Source of the DNA: JAYENK01 sp034722035
GTDB taxonomy: Bacteria; Patescibacteriota; Patescibacteriia; Patescibacteriales; UBA12075
Assembly: GCA_034722035.1 (NCBI GenBank)
Contig: JAYENK010000009.1
Location: 1-23,286, forward strand
Reading direction: 5' to 3'
DNA length: 23,286 bases
How positions within the stretch are numbered: position 1 is the first letter of the stretch; each line of letters opens with the position of its first letter. Of this stretch, positions 14,395 through 22,070 are shown in pieces. The notes below the pieces were generated by a model. The model did not search any database. It saw nothing but the letters and a program-made list of their open reading frames with translations, and was not told where the DNA came from. The position numbers and the translations under genes are program-made.

Positions 14395-14859
14395 ATGAAA
14401 AAAATATTAACAATTATATTATTTTTTGTATTTATCTTGTCCGCTTGCGGACAAAAGCAAGCCGTTCCAATGGATCAGTTGTCAGAAGACGGGAAATACC
14501 ACTATAAAAATGAACAGCTTGGATTTTGGATAAATTTTCCGGAAGAATTTATTTATTATCAAACTCAGAGTAATAATTTGGGTAATTATATAGATATGGA
14601 GTATTTTGTTCCGACCGGTGACCGTGAATATCCGCAAACAGTCAAAAGCTACGCTAGAGCAGTAATGATTCGCGTGATCGATAAGACTGATTATGATGAT
14701 GCATTGGCCGAAGATACAAGTGTTATCGGCTTTGAAAAAATAGCCGAAACTTCCAACCGTTTATACTTTATTGATTTTTGGAATACCGTGCCCAAGGATT
14801 GGATTGATAAGTGGAGCGAGGGGATGCGGCAAGAGATAGAGAAATCGTTTAAAAATTAA
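14395..14859 (+). CDS. Small lipoprotein of unknown function
   Basis: A 154-residue protein with a short signal peptide and a lipobox LSAC that places the lipidated Cys at 18. The mature part begins with a polar linker and then a compact domain, with KYHYKNEQLGFWINFPEEF near residues 34-52 as its first strands. The LGFWINFPEEF phrase is like the opening strand of PsbP-like small lipoprotein domains (a pattern of the type 'gfsi.yPe.w'), a resemblance I note without firm support. It is followed by a 43-base gap with no clear terminator before the large membrane protein gene. Confidence 0.75.
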   Translation: MKKILTIILFFVFILSACGQKQAVPMDQLSEDGKYHYKNEQLGFWINFPEEFIYYQTQSNNLGNYIDMEYFVPTGDREYPQTVKSYARAVMIRVIDKTDYDDALAEDTSVIGFEKIAETSNRLYFIDFWNTVPKDWIDKWSEGMRQEIEKSFKN

Positions 14860-14902
14860 AAATTATTTATATAGCACAAATAAAAGATAAATCAAAACAC
14901 CT

Positions 14903-16570
14903 ATGGTAACACCGCAGATGTCAAAAAAAATCGGTACTATCGGTTTAACACCAACGCAAAATGCCAAGCGTTTGTTTCAGGCGGTTTATTACGCGCAAAA
15001 TCCATCTAAAGAGTCGGACGCTGAAGGGCCCAAATTAAATGTTTCTGAAATTGTTTCAAAGATGGCTTTTTATTATGAGAAAATCAGAAATACAGTTGAA
15101 TACAAAGAAGAACATCTTTTGCGCAAGAACGCGATTGAGCGTATTTTGTGGCGTCAAATTGTGATTGAAAGCTCTCTTGCCGATCGCTCAAAAGGAGATG
15201 GTATTGCCGAGCATCTTTTGACCGAGTTAATCCGGGCAACCTATTTGCCAAATAACACAATTTTAAAATCAAAATGTCATGAAATCGGCGCTATTATCAA
15301 TAAATATTTAAAACTGCGAAAATATGCTTTAGAAGATTTTAATTATTTACAGATTAAGGAAAAAAATGAGTTAACCCGCTGGGTTATCGCTATTGCAGCC
15401 AGTGAGATTGAAGAGCAGTTGGGGCGTAATCAAGTTGATAAGGTGGTGATTGATTATATGTATCAAGTGCTGCTTGAGAATATAAAATTACCAGACGATA
15501 CTAAATTTGAAGATGATAAAGAGGTTCAGATTTACATCGGCATTCATCGCTCTTATTTAAAATTTGACAAGGACATGCTTGGCTATATTCTGCTTAAATT
15601 TTTTCATCCCAATTGGCAGAAAGCAGGCGCGGATGATTCAATAGTAGCTGAGCTTGGAAAGCAACTACTAAAATTAAAAGAAGAAATAGAAGAGCAAGTT
15701 GAGCATCCTTTGGCCGGACAGTTAAATCGAATTATCGCGCGTTATACTGTTTTTTTCTCAATTCTTTGCGATGTTGTCGCAGATAATCCGGTAAAAGTCT
15801 ATGAAAGCTTTGTTAAAGATCCAAAGGCTTTTTCCCGTTTGATTAAACGTTCAGCCGAGAAGCGTTATAGCAAGGCTAAGTCGAAATTATGGCGCGCGGC
15901 TGTGCACAGTATTTTATACATTTTTATTACCAAATCATTTTTAGCTTTTTTATTGGAAATTCCGGCTACTAGGTGGTTTGGTGAGGAAATCAACGCTATT
16001 TCTCTTTTTATAAATATTACTTTTCCGGCGATCCTTTTGTTTTTGATAGTATTGTTTACTCGCATGCCTTCTTCCGGTAATACGGAAAAAATAGTTGAAG
16101 GAATAGAAGAGATTGTATTTATTGAACGTGAGCGAAAGGACCCATTTCGTTTGCGAATTCCAAGTAAGCGAAGCGCCTTTATGAATACAATGTTTGGCAT
16201 TATTTACGCTGTTACCTCTATTTCGTCTTTTGGTTTTATTATTTGGGCACTGGATAAAATTAATTTTTCTTTTGTTTCAATTATTATATTTCTTTTTTTC
16301 TTGGCTTTGATTAGTTTTTTCTCAATTCGTATCCGCAAGTCAAATCGGGAATTGCTTATCTTACCACCACGTGATACAGCCCTTGGTTTGCTTGGTGATT
16401 TTTTCTATGTACCGATTATTCAAACCGGCAAATGGCTTAGTGAGAATTTTTCCAAGATCAACGTCTTTGTTTTTGTACTCGATTTTATCATAGAAGCTCC
16501 GTTTAAAGTTTTTGTTGCTATCACCGAAGAATGGACTAAATATGTGCGAGAAAGGAAGGATGAAATTTAG
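14903..16570 (+). CDS. Large membrane protein of unknown function
   Basis: A 555-residue protein I cannot place in a named family. Residues 1-325 are soluble, helical and charged. Then come hydrophobic helices at about 333-352, 366-386, 427-450 and 455-476, with a charged loop between the second and third (about 390-420). The C-terminal part has the LPPRDTALGLLGDFFYVPII block and a final amphipathic segment LDFIIEAPFKVFVAITEEW. The strong conservation feel of the C-terminal blocks suggests a shared CPR membrane protein, from memory only. A second ATG at codon 6 is an equally possible start. It sits between envelope genes and rsmI, so its role is probably in the envelope. Confidence 0.75.
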   Translation: MVTPQMSKKIGTIGLTPTQNAKRLFQAVYYAQNPSKESDAEGPKLNVSEIVSKMAFYYEKIRNTVEYKEEHLLRKNAIERILWRQIVIESSLADRSKGDGIAEHLLTELIRATYLPNNTILKSKCHEIGAIINKYLKLRKYALEDFNYLQIKEKNELTRWVIAIAASEIEEQLGRNQVDKVVIDYMYQVLLENIKLPDDTKFEDDKEVQIYIGIHRSYLKFDKDMLGYILLKFFHPNWQKAGADDSIVAELGKQLLKLKEEIEEQVEHPLAGQLNRIIARYTVFFSILCDVVADNPVKVYESFVKDPKAFSRLIKRSAEKRYSKAKSKLWRAAVHSILYIFITKSFLAFLLEIPATRWFGEEINAISLFINITFPAILLFLIVLFTRMPSSGNTEKIVEGIEEIVFIERERKDPFRLRIPSKRSAFMNTMFGIIYAVTSISSFGFIIWALDKINFSFVSIIIFLFFLALISFFSIRIRKSNRELLILPPRDTALGLLGDFFYVPIIQTGKWLSENFSKINVFVFVLDFIIEAPFKVFVAITEEWTKYVRERKDEI

Positions 16571-16575
16571 CAATT

Positions 16576-16596
16576 CGTAACTCGTAACTTATAACT
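16576..16596 (+). repeat. Three tandem 7-base units before rsmI
   Basis: CGTAACT, CGTAACT and TATAACT lie end to end between the membrane protein gene and rsmI. The units are short and the last is imperfect, so slippage in a spacer is the simplest view; a regulator-binding site is possible but unsupported. Confidence 0.4.
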
Positions 16597-16612
16597 TAAA
16601 ATTTTTTATTTT

Positions 16613-17350
16613 ATGAGATTATACATTACTGCTACTCCAATTGGTAATTTGGAAGACATCTCGATGCGTGCTTTGCGTGTGTTAGCTGAGGTTGATTTTA
16701 TTTTGTGCGAAGACACGCGCGTGACCAAGAAATTATTAAAACATTATAAGATAGTTACCGCGGCTATTTCTTATCATCAGCATTCTAGTGGAAAGAAAAT
16801 AAATGAAATTATCCATTTACTTAAAAAAGATAAAGATTTGGCTCTCGTGACTGATGCGGGTACGCCTGGGATTTCTGATCCCGGGGGCAAATTAATCGCA
16901 GCGATACTGGAAAAATTACCTAAGTGTAAAATAGAATCTATTCCCGGCCCCTCAGCGGTGACGGCCGCTTTGTCGATTTCCGGCATTCCGACAGACAAGT
17001 TCGTTTTTATGGGTTTCCCGCCGCATAAAAAAGGGCGTCAAACTTTTATCAAGCGCATTGCCGATTCAATCTATCCCGTTGTAGTATATGAGGCAAAACA
17101 CAGAATAATTAAATTTCTCGATGAACTGGAAAATTTAAATAAAGATATTGAAAAACATAATAATGCCGTAGAAACGTGCCACGGCGCGTCTAAAGAAAAA
17201 AAATCCCCCGTAACATCAGTAGTCGTTTGCCGTGAGTTAAGCAAAATGCATGAAACCGTATATCGAGGCGAGCTTAAAAGCATTATTGAAAAGATAAAAA
17301 ACCACAAAGATGATCAAAAAGGAGAATTTGTTATTGTAATTGGAAAATAA
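16613..17350 (+). CDS. rsmI: 16S rRNA (cytidine(1402)-2'-O)-methyltransferase
   Basis: RsmI methylates the 2'-hydroxyl of C1402 in the decoding centre of 16S rRNA, using S-adenosylmethionine, and tunes start codon choice and fidelity. The N-terminal ATPIGNLEDISMRALRVL block (7-24) and CEDTRVTKKLL are family hallmarks, and the SAM-binding loop DAGTPGISDPG is at residues 81-91, followed by IPGPSAVTAALSISG. The 245-residue length is slightly short; the C-terminal region after residue 170 carries a Lys-rich insertion (NNAVETCHGASKEKK) and seems to lack the usual C-terminal extension. The metG start follows 3 bases after its stop. Confidence 0.95.
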   Translation: MRLYITATPIGNLEDISMRALRVLAEVDFILCEDTRVTKKLLKHYKIVTAAISYHQHSSGKKINEIIHLLKKDKDLALVTDAGTPGISDPGGKLIAAILEKLPKCKIESIPGPSAVTAALSISGIPTDKFVFMGFPPHKKGRQTFIKRIADSIYPVVVYEAKHRIIKFLDELENLNKDIEKHNNAVETCHGASKEKKSPVTSVVVCRELSKMHETVYRGELKSIIEKIKNHKDDQKGEFVIVIGK

Positions 17351-17353
17351 AAT

Positions 17354-18790
17354 ATGCCAAGTGAAAAAGAAAAATTTTATATTACTACCCCGATTTATTA
17401 TGTGAATGCCGAACCGCATATTGGTCATACTTATACTACGGTAGCGGCTGATGTTTTGGCGCGTTATCATCGCTTAATCGGAGATAATACTTTTTTTGCT
17501 ACCGGGACAGACGAACATGGTGCTAAAATATCACAAAAAGCTAAAATTGAAAGCAAAAAGCCAAAAGAATTTACTGACGAGATTGCAACTAAGTTTCAAA
17601 TGGCTTGGGATGAGATGAATATTTCCAATAATAGGTTTATCCGTACCACAGAAGAAGCACATAAAAAAGCGGTGCAGAATGCTTTGCGATATATGTATGA
17701 TAAAGGTGACATTTATTTGGATAAATATGAAGGTTACTATTGCACCGGCTGTGAGCAATTTAAAAATGAAAAAGATTTAGTAGAAGGTAAATGTCCCGAT
17801 CATCAGGTCAAACCGGAATGGGTGAGCGAGGAAACTTATGTTTTTAAGATGAGTAAGTACGCAAAAACTTTGGAAGAAAAAATAAAAAAAGATGAACTAA
17901 AAATTTATCCTGAGTCAAGGAAAAATGAAATACTATCTTTTTATAAAAATGAAAATCTTAAGGATATTTCTTTTAGCCGAAAAAATGTAAAATGGGGGAT
18001 AGAGTTACCTTGGGATAAAGCTCACACTGCCTATGTTTGGTCTGATGCGTTTTTAAATTATTTAACAATATTAGATTGGGACGGGAGCGGTAAAAAATGT
18101 CCAGAAATGTTTCCGCCAGAAATGCAATTAATGAGTAAAGATATTTTACGCGTTCATGCCACAATTTGGCCGGCCATGCTTTTGTCGCTTGATTTACCGC
18201 TTCAAAAAGTAATGTTTGTTCATGGTTTTTTTCTTGTAGACGGACAAAAGATGAGCAAGTCAATCGGTAATGTAATTGCTCCAAAGGAGCTTGTAAAACG
18301 ATATGGTGTGGATGCTACTCGTTATTTGCTGATGAGCGCTACTACTTTTGGTCGAGATGGTGATATCGGCTGGAAGAAATTTGACGAAAAATATACAGCC
18401 GATCTGGCTAATGGTGTCGGTAATTTAGTAGCCCGTACTTCTAATTTGTTAGAAAAGAATGAAATTAAAATAGATTTAAAGTCGGGGGAGGATAAAAAAA
18501 TAATAAAGGATTTTTATGATAAAATGGATAAATGTAAGCTTAATGAAGCAGTTCAAGTTATTTGGGATAAATTCAGAGCAATGGATGAGTATTTAAGTGA
18601 AAAAGCTCCTTGGAAAATGGATAATATTGATGAGAAAAAAGAGGTGTTGATTAAAGTCGCACAGAATATTTTAAATTCAGCGCAGTTATTGCAAATTATA
18701 ATGCCTGAAACAGCCGAAAAAATTATTAAGCAATTTAGCGCCAAACAGATTAAAAAAGGTAAAGCGCTTTTTCCACGCTTAGAAAAATAA
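17354..18790 (+). CDS. metG: Methionyl-tRNA synthetase
   Basis: Charges tRNA-Met with methionine in the cytoplasm. The class I signature HIGH is at residues 22-25, and KMSKS is at 299-303. In the connecting domain a single zinc knuckle has Cys130, Cys133 and Cys147, with His150 where a fourth cysteine is usual. ATGTDEHG and AYVWSDAFLNY are typical MetRS blocks. At 478 residues it is the short form, ending after the anticodon-binding helical domain, without the C-terminal tRNA-binding dimerisation domain found in longer MetRS. It lies 3 bases after rsmI and 4 bases before the CvpA-like gene. Confidence 0.97.
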   Translation: MPSEKEKFYITTPIYYVNAEPHIGHTYTTVAADVLARYHRLIGDNTFFATGTDEHGAKISQKAKIESKKPKEFTDEIATKFQMAWDEMNISNNRFIRTTEEAHKKAVQNALRYMYDKGDIYLDKYEGYYCTGCEQFKNEKDLVEGKCPDHQVKPEWVSEETYVFKMSKYAKTLEEKIKKDELKIYPESRKNEILSFYKNENLKDISFSRKNVKWGIELPWDKAHTAYVWSDAFLNYLTILDWDGSGKKCPEMFPPEMQLMSKDILRVHATIWPAMLLSLDLPLQKVMFVHGFFLVDGQKMSKSIGNVIAPKELVKRYGVDATRYLLMSATTFGRDGDIGWKKFDEKYTADLANGVGNLVARTSNLLEKNEIKIDLKSGEDKKIIKDFYDKMDKCKLNEAVQVIWDKFRAMDEYLSEKAPWKMDNIDEKKEVLIKVAQNILNSAQLLQIIMPETAEKIIKQFSAKQIKKGKALFPRLEK

Positions 18791-18794
18791 TTAA

Positions 18795-19310
18795 ATGCCA
18801 ATCATTGATGTAATCTTATTGATAATATTATCCGGTTTTATTTTTTATGGTCTGTTTTATGGTCTTATTCGGATGTTTGGTTTGTTTGTTGGTCTCGTAA
18901 TTGGAGCAATTTTGGCTAGCCGTTTTTATTTATTTGTGGCTGGCATGATTGAGCCAATATTTTTTGGACACAATAATATTGGCAAGGTCGCGACTTTTAT
19001 ATTGTTGTTTTCTTTGATTAATCGTTTAGTTGGTTTTGGTTTTTATTTGATTGAAAAAGCTTTTAATATAATTTCGATTATCCCTTTCTTAAAAACGATT
19101 AATCGCTTGGGCGGAGCTGCACTTGGGTTTTTTACTGGCAGTCTGACCATTGGTCTTTTCTTGTTCGTAATATCGCGTTATACTTTGTTAAATACTTTTT
19201 TAGGACATTGGCTGGACGCTTCAAGTCTGGCGCCGATGTTTTTAAGGTTTAATGATATTCTTTTGCCACTCCTGCCGGTTATGTTAAAAAGCCTGAAAAG
19301 TTTAATTTAA
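18795..19310 (+). CDS. CvpA family membrane protein
   Basis: A 171-residue protein with four hydrophobic segments (about 3-23, 26-48, 64-90 and 105-128) in the layout of the CvpA family: DVILLIILSGFIFYGLFYGL at the start, GKVATFILLFSLI in the middle, and a glycine-bearing NRLGGAALGFFTG helix. CvpA proteins are linked to colicin V production in Escherichia coli, but their general role in the membrane is not settled. It follows metG after 4 bases and a small gene begins 3 bases after it, so it is part of the rsmI-metG transcript. Confidence 0.85.
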   Translation: MPIIDVILLIILSGFIFYGLFYGLIRMFGLFVGLVIGAILASRFYLFVAGMIEPIFFGHNNIGKVATFILLFSLINRLVGFGFYLIEKAFNIISIIPFLKTINRLGGAALGFFTGSLTIGLFLFVISRYTLLNTFLGHWLDASSLAPMFLRFNDILLPLLPVMLKSLKSLI

Positions 19311-19313
19311 AAA

Positions 19314-19493
19314 ATGGAGGATGTAAAAGTCGGACTTCTATATCCGTTTACATCAAAAGATTATAAAAGTTTGGAAAAATACTTTAAAATTAGCCCAGAT
19401 TTACTTGTATTGCCAAAAAGGTTGCAAGAACATGAGTCATCACGTATAATAGATATAAGAGACATTAATAATATAAAAGAATTAAGAAAATAA
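19314..19493 (+). CDS. 59-residue unknown protein
   Basis: An open frame that begins 3 bases after the CvpA-like gene and ends 4 bases before the next small gene, filling the gap neatly. The product has balanced charge, no membrane segment and a likely alpha/beta makeup (DVKVGLLYPFTSKDYKSL, then SRIIDIRDINNIKELRK). The spacing and ordinary amino acid makeup favour a real gene. No family is recognised. Confidence 0.6.
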   Translation: MEDVKVGLLYPFTSKDYKSLEKYFKISPDLLVLPKRLQEHESSRIIDIRDINNIKELRK

Positions 19494-19497
19494 ATCT

Positions 19498-19647
19498 ATG
19501 GGAATTCTTGACACTTTAAAAAAATTGTTCGGTGGTGACGAAGCTCCTGCCAAGGCCCCAACTGAAGAAGCTCAGACCGAATCAGCTCCAGCTGAAGAAA
19601 CTCCAGCTGAAGGAGTCGGAACACAAGAAGAACAACCAAGACAATAA
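19498..19647 (+). CDS. 49-residue protein with amphipathic helix and Ala/Pro/Glu-rich tail
   Basis: The N terminus MGILDTLKKLFGG can form a short amphipathic helix that may touch the membrane. The rest is a low-complexity tail of Ala, Pro, Glu and Gln with repeated SAPAEETPAE-like units and should be disordered. The start lies 4 bases after the preceding small gene, and a hairpin follows 17 bases after the stop. Similar short GILD-K-LFGG proteins with acidic tails seem frequent in CPR genomes, from memory; the function is unknown. Confidence 0.6.
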   Translation: MGILDTLKKLFGGDEAPAKAPTEEAQTESAPAEETPAEGVGTQEEQPRQ

Positions 19648-19664
19648 ATTATTTTGAACTACAA

Positions 19665-19700
19665 AGCTGATTCGTGTGAAGCGAATCAGCTCTTGTTTTA
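19665..19700 (+). terminator. Strong hairpin between the small genes and tatD
   Basis: A perfect 10-bp stem AGCTGATTCG (19665-19674) / CGAATCAGCT (19682-19691) with a 7-base loop, then CTTGTTTTATTT. The T tract is interrupted, so termination may be partial. The stem ends 12 bases before the tatD ATG and no clear promoter lies between them, so tatD may depend on read-through. Confidence 0.65.
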
Positions 19701-19703
19701 TTT

Positions 19704-20552
19704 ATGAAATTGATTGATACACACGCGCACCTAAATTTTAATAATTTTAAAAATGACGCGGACTCCGTAATCCAGCGTTCTCTAGCTGAGGATACTTGGT
19801 TGATTAATGTTGGGGTTGATCTTAAAACCAGTCGCCGTACACTTTATTATGCGAACAAATATGAACGTGGTGTGTACGCGGCTGTGGGGCTCCATCCAAT
19901 GCATTTATTTAGCTTTGACGCCAAGACAGATGATTATGATTTCACCACCAGAGGCGAAGAGTTTAACTATGATGTCTATGAACAATTGGCCAAATTCCCT
20001 AAAGTGGTAGCAATCGGCGAGGTGGGTCTGGATTATTATCATATGAATATTGGTGAGAATAAAGAAGAGATAAAGCAAAAGCAAAAAGAAACCTTTTATC
20101 AGCAGTTATTATTGGCGCGTAAATTGGATAAGCCAGTCATCATTCATTGTCGCGAGGCGCATGACGATATGATTGCACTACTTAAAGAATTTCGTAAAGA
20201 ATATAAGGATTTAATTCCGGATGATTTTTGGGGCGTGATGCATTGCTTCTCCGGGGACGAAGATTTGGCTTGGCAATATTTTAATTTTGGTTTGATGATT
20301 TCTTTTACCGGTATTATTACTTTCTCGCGTCAATGGGATGAATTAATCAGAAAACTTCCCAACGACCGATTTATGGTTGAGACTGATTGCCCTTTTTTAA
20401 CGCCAGAGCCTTTTCGCGGTCAGCGCAATGAGCCTGCTTATGTAAAATATATTGCTAATCGCATTGCCGAAATTAAACATCTTGAAAATGATAGAATTGC
20501 TGAAATTAGCACAAATAACGCAAAAAAATTATTCAAACTTTATGACAAATAA
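19704..20552 (+). CDS. tatD: TatD family metal-dependent hydrolase (3'-5' DNA exonuclease-like)
   Basis: A 282-residue TIM-barrel hydrolase of the TatD family, whose members are metal-dependent nucleases in DNA repair and turnover. All expected ligands are present: His7 and His9 in DTHAHL, Glu106 in GEVGLD, His148 in IIHCRE, His180 in MHCFSG and Asp228 in ETDCP, followed by the family's FLTPEPFRGQRNEPAYV block. The protein is slightly longer than the usual 255-265 residues owing to an acidic loop around residues 72-96 (DAKTDDYDFTTRGEEFNYD). It follows a hairpin and is followed by a degenerate small gene. Confidence 0.95.
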   Translation: MKLIDTHAHLNFNNFKNDADSVIQRSLAEDTWLINVGVDLKTSRRTLYYANKYERGVYAAVGLHPMHLFSFDAKTDDYDFTTRGEEFNYDVYEQLAKFPKVVAIGEVGLDYYHMNIGENKEEIKQKQKETFYQQLLLARKLDKPVIIHCREAHDDMIALLKEFRKEYKDLIPDDFWGVMHCFSGDEDLAWQYFNFGLMISFTGIITFSRQWDELIRKLPNDRFMVETDCPFLTPEPFRGQRNEPAYVKYIANRIAEIKHLENDRIAEISTNNAKKLFKLYDK

Positions 20553-20755
20553 TACACAGCTTACAAAACTTATAAAAGACTTGGTTACTTTTGAGTCAGA
20601 TAGTACTAATACAAAAGTATAACCTAAAAACAAAAAAAGGATGGATCGTTTTTCTTTGGGGAACGATATCTGACAATAAACTCGGTCTTGTCTATTGTGG
20701 TCCGGCAAAAAATTATAAAAGATATGAATATCTTTTGAAAGAAAAATTGGAATAA
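20542..20755 (+). pseudogene. Probable frameshifted small gene
   Basis: An ATG at 20542, overlapping the end of tatD, opens a frame of 26 codons (MTNNTQLTKLIKDLVTFESD...) that stops at 20622. The next frame is open from 20576 to a TAA at 20753-20755 and reads in its second half like ordinary protein (GWIVFLWGTISDNKLGLVYC, then a charged helix). Removing one A from the AAAA run at 20613-20616 would join both into a 70-residue protein. It is either a decayed gene or a one-base assembly error. The N-terminal piece looks like the opening helix of M20 peptidases, which could be chance. Nothing else is seen in this stretch up to the terminator at 20770. Confidence 0.35.
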
Positions 20756-20769
20756 ACCTTAAAACAAAT

Positions 20770-20796
20770 GGCCTATCTTGATTGGTAGGCCTTTTT
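20770..20796 (+). terminator. Intrinsic terminator upstream of the ATP synthase operon
   Basis: GGCCTATC (20770-20777) pairs with GGTAGGCC (20784-20791), an 8-bp stem with one T-G pair and a 6-base loop, followed by TTTTT. It closes the tatD region. Confidence 0.8.
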
Positions 20797-20806
20797 CCTT
20801 TTTCAT

Positions 20807-20834
20807 TTGACATTCTGTGGTTTTTGTTTACAAT
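20807..20834 (+). promoter_or_regulatory. Strong promoter of the ATP synthase operon
   Basis: A perfect -35 box TTGACA at 20807-20812 and a -10 box TACAAT at 20829-20834 are 16 bases apart. Transcription should start near 20841. It begins just after the preceding terminator. Confidence 0.75.
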
Positions 20835-20870
20835 TAAGTTGGGGATAATTCATATTCCTCGGTTTGATTC

Positions 20871-20897
20871 AAAAAGGGCTTTTTTGCCCCTTTTTAA
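20871..20897 (+). terminator. Terminator-like hairpin in the ATP synthase leader (possible attenuator)
   Basis: AAAAAGGGC (20871-20879) pairs with GCCC/TTTTT (20886-20895) with one extra C bulged and a T6 loop. It has the shape of an intrinsic terminator, yet it lies between the promoter and the first gene. GGGG at 20841-20844 could pair with CCCC at 20887-20890 and break the stem, a possible antiterminator. It could also be a terminator acting on the opposite strand. Confidence 0.55.
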
Positions 20898-20909
20898 TGT
20901 TTTACTAAT

Positions 20910-21164
20910 ATGAATGATTCCGATAAGGTTGCTTGGTGGCAACCGGCTGTGTTAATGTTTGCCCGTCTTTCTGTCTGGATTGTCGTGCCGGTTTTACTGG
21001 CGGCTATACTTGGTAAATACTTGGATAGAAAATTTGCAAGTGAACCATGGGGGCTCCTATTTTGCGTTGGCACCGCTTTTTTATTTTCGATGGGAATGAT
21101 TGTGTATGAGGCAGGGAAGGAATATAAGAAGATAGAGAAAAATAAAAAAGATAGTAATAATTGA
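20910..21164 (+). CDS. atpZ: AtpZ/AtpI-like protein of the ATP synthase operon
   Basis: An 84-residue protein with two membrane helices (about 13-33 and 46-66) and a Lys-rich C-terminal tail. A short hairpin turn with GKYLDRKFASEPWG links the helices, as in the ATPase_gene1 (AtpZ/AtpI) family encoded at the head of F-type ATP synthase operons. Its proposed roles are assembly of the c-ring or divalent cation transport. The two-helix form fits AtpZ better than the longer four-helix AtpI. It precedes atpB by 12 bases. Confidence 0.8.
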   Translation: MNDSDKVAWWQPAVLMFARLSVWIVVPVLLAAILGKYLDRKFASEPWGLLFCVGTAFLFSMGMIVYEAGKEYKKIEKNKKDSNN

Positions 21165-21176
21165 AAATTTACAATA

Positions 21177-22070
21177 ATGGCTAAGCCTGTAACAACTGAA
21201 TACAAAGAAGATGCAGCAGGACGTACTGCCGGCTTTGACAATGGTCATGCTGTTGATTCTCATGAAGAAATCACGCATGAGCATACCTTGTTTGCCGAGC
21301 CGATTTTTAATCTTGGCCCTTTGACTGTAACCAACTCGCTTTTAAATTCTTGGATTGTGGTTGTTTTAGTGGTTGTAATTGCTTATTTTATTAAAAATAA
21401 TATAAAGGTGGTTCCGGGAAAAGTTCAGAGTGCGCTTGAGATGATTGTTGAGCAATTTTTAGGAATTTTTGATTCGGTTACCGACTCCAGAGAGAAGAGT
21501 ATGAAATTTTTCCCGTTGGTTTTTAGTTTTTTTATATTTATTTTACTTAGTAATTGGATGGGATTGCTTCCCGGAGTCGGATCGATTGGGCAAGTAGCAA
21601 TGCATGACGGGTACAAGGTTTTTGTGCCATATTTTCGTGGCGGCACGGCTGATTTGAACACTACCTTGGCCTTGGCTATTATCGGTGTGGTATTTAGCCA
21701 TATTATCGGTGTGATGGCAGTTGGGGCATGGAAATATTTGAATAAGTTTATAAATATCAAAGCAATAGCGGAAATCCCGGGAAAAATCAGAAAAGACTGG
21801 ACAGTAATAATTGTTAATCCGATTAAAGCATTTGTGGGGCTTATTGAGATTATAGGAGAGATGGCAAAGGTTGCCAGTCTTTCATTTAGGTTGTTTGGCA
21901 ATGTTTTTGCCGGCGAAGTTTTACTTGCTTCAATGGCTGCAATCTTTGCTTTTGGTTTGCCCTTGCCTTTTATATTCTTAGAGGTAATTGTCGGACTCAT
22001 TCAGGCATTAATATTTGCTATATTGATTTTGGCATATTTAACTATGGCCACTAGCACGGAAGAACATTAA
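21177..22070 (+). CDS. atpB: F0F1 ATP synthase subunit a
   Basis: The membrane stator subunit that forms the two ion half-channels against the c-ring. The essential arginine is Arg238 in SFRLFGNVFAGEVLL. Other family marks are the FFPLVFSFFIFILLSNWMGLLPG helix pair and the TADLNTTLALA segment. The protein has 297 residues with a hydrophilic N-terminal extension of about 40 (EYKEDAAGRTAG, then a His-rich NGHAVDSHEEITHEH stretch). That His/Glu-rich extension is unusual and may lie outside the membrane, where it could bind metal; this is inference. Subunit c follows after 48 bases that are almost entirely an inverted repeat. Confidence 0.96.
   Translation: MAKPVTTEYKEDAAGRTAGFDNGHAVDSHEEITHEHTLFAEPIFNLGPLTVTNSLLNSWIVVVLVVVIAYFIKNNIKVVPGKVQSALEMIVEQFLGIFDSVTDSREKSMKFFPLVFSFFIFILLSNWMGLLPGVGSIGQVAMHDGYKVFVPYFRGGTADLNTTLALAIIGVVFSHIIGVMAVGAWKYLNKFINIKAIAEIPGKIRKDWTVIIVNPIKAFVGLIEIIGEMAKVASLSFRLFGNVFAGEVLLASMAAIFAFGLPLPFIFLEVIVGLIQALIFAILILAYLTMATSTEEH

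Noticed and set aside
16576..16596. Tandem CGTAACT units as a CRISPR or operator array
   Set aside because: Only three 7-base units without spacers, one of them imperfect; too small for CRISPR and with no regulator nearby.
21425..22000. Long open frame on the minus strand opposite atpB (191 codons)
   Set aside because: It is the shadow of a certain atpB gene, and its translation is low in complexity and matches nothing recognisable.
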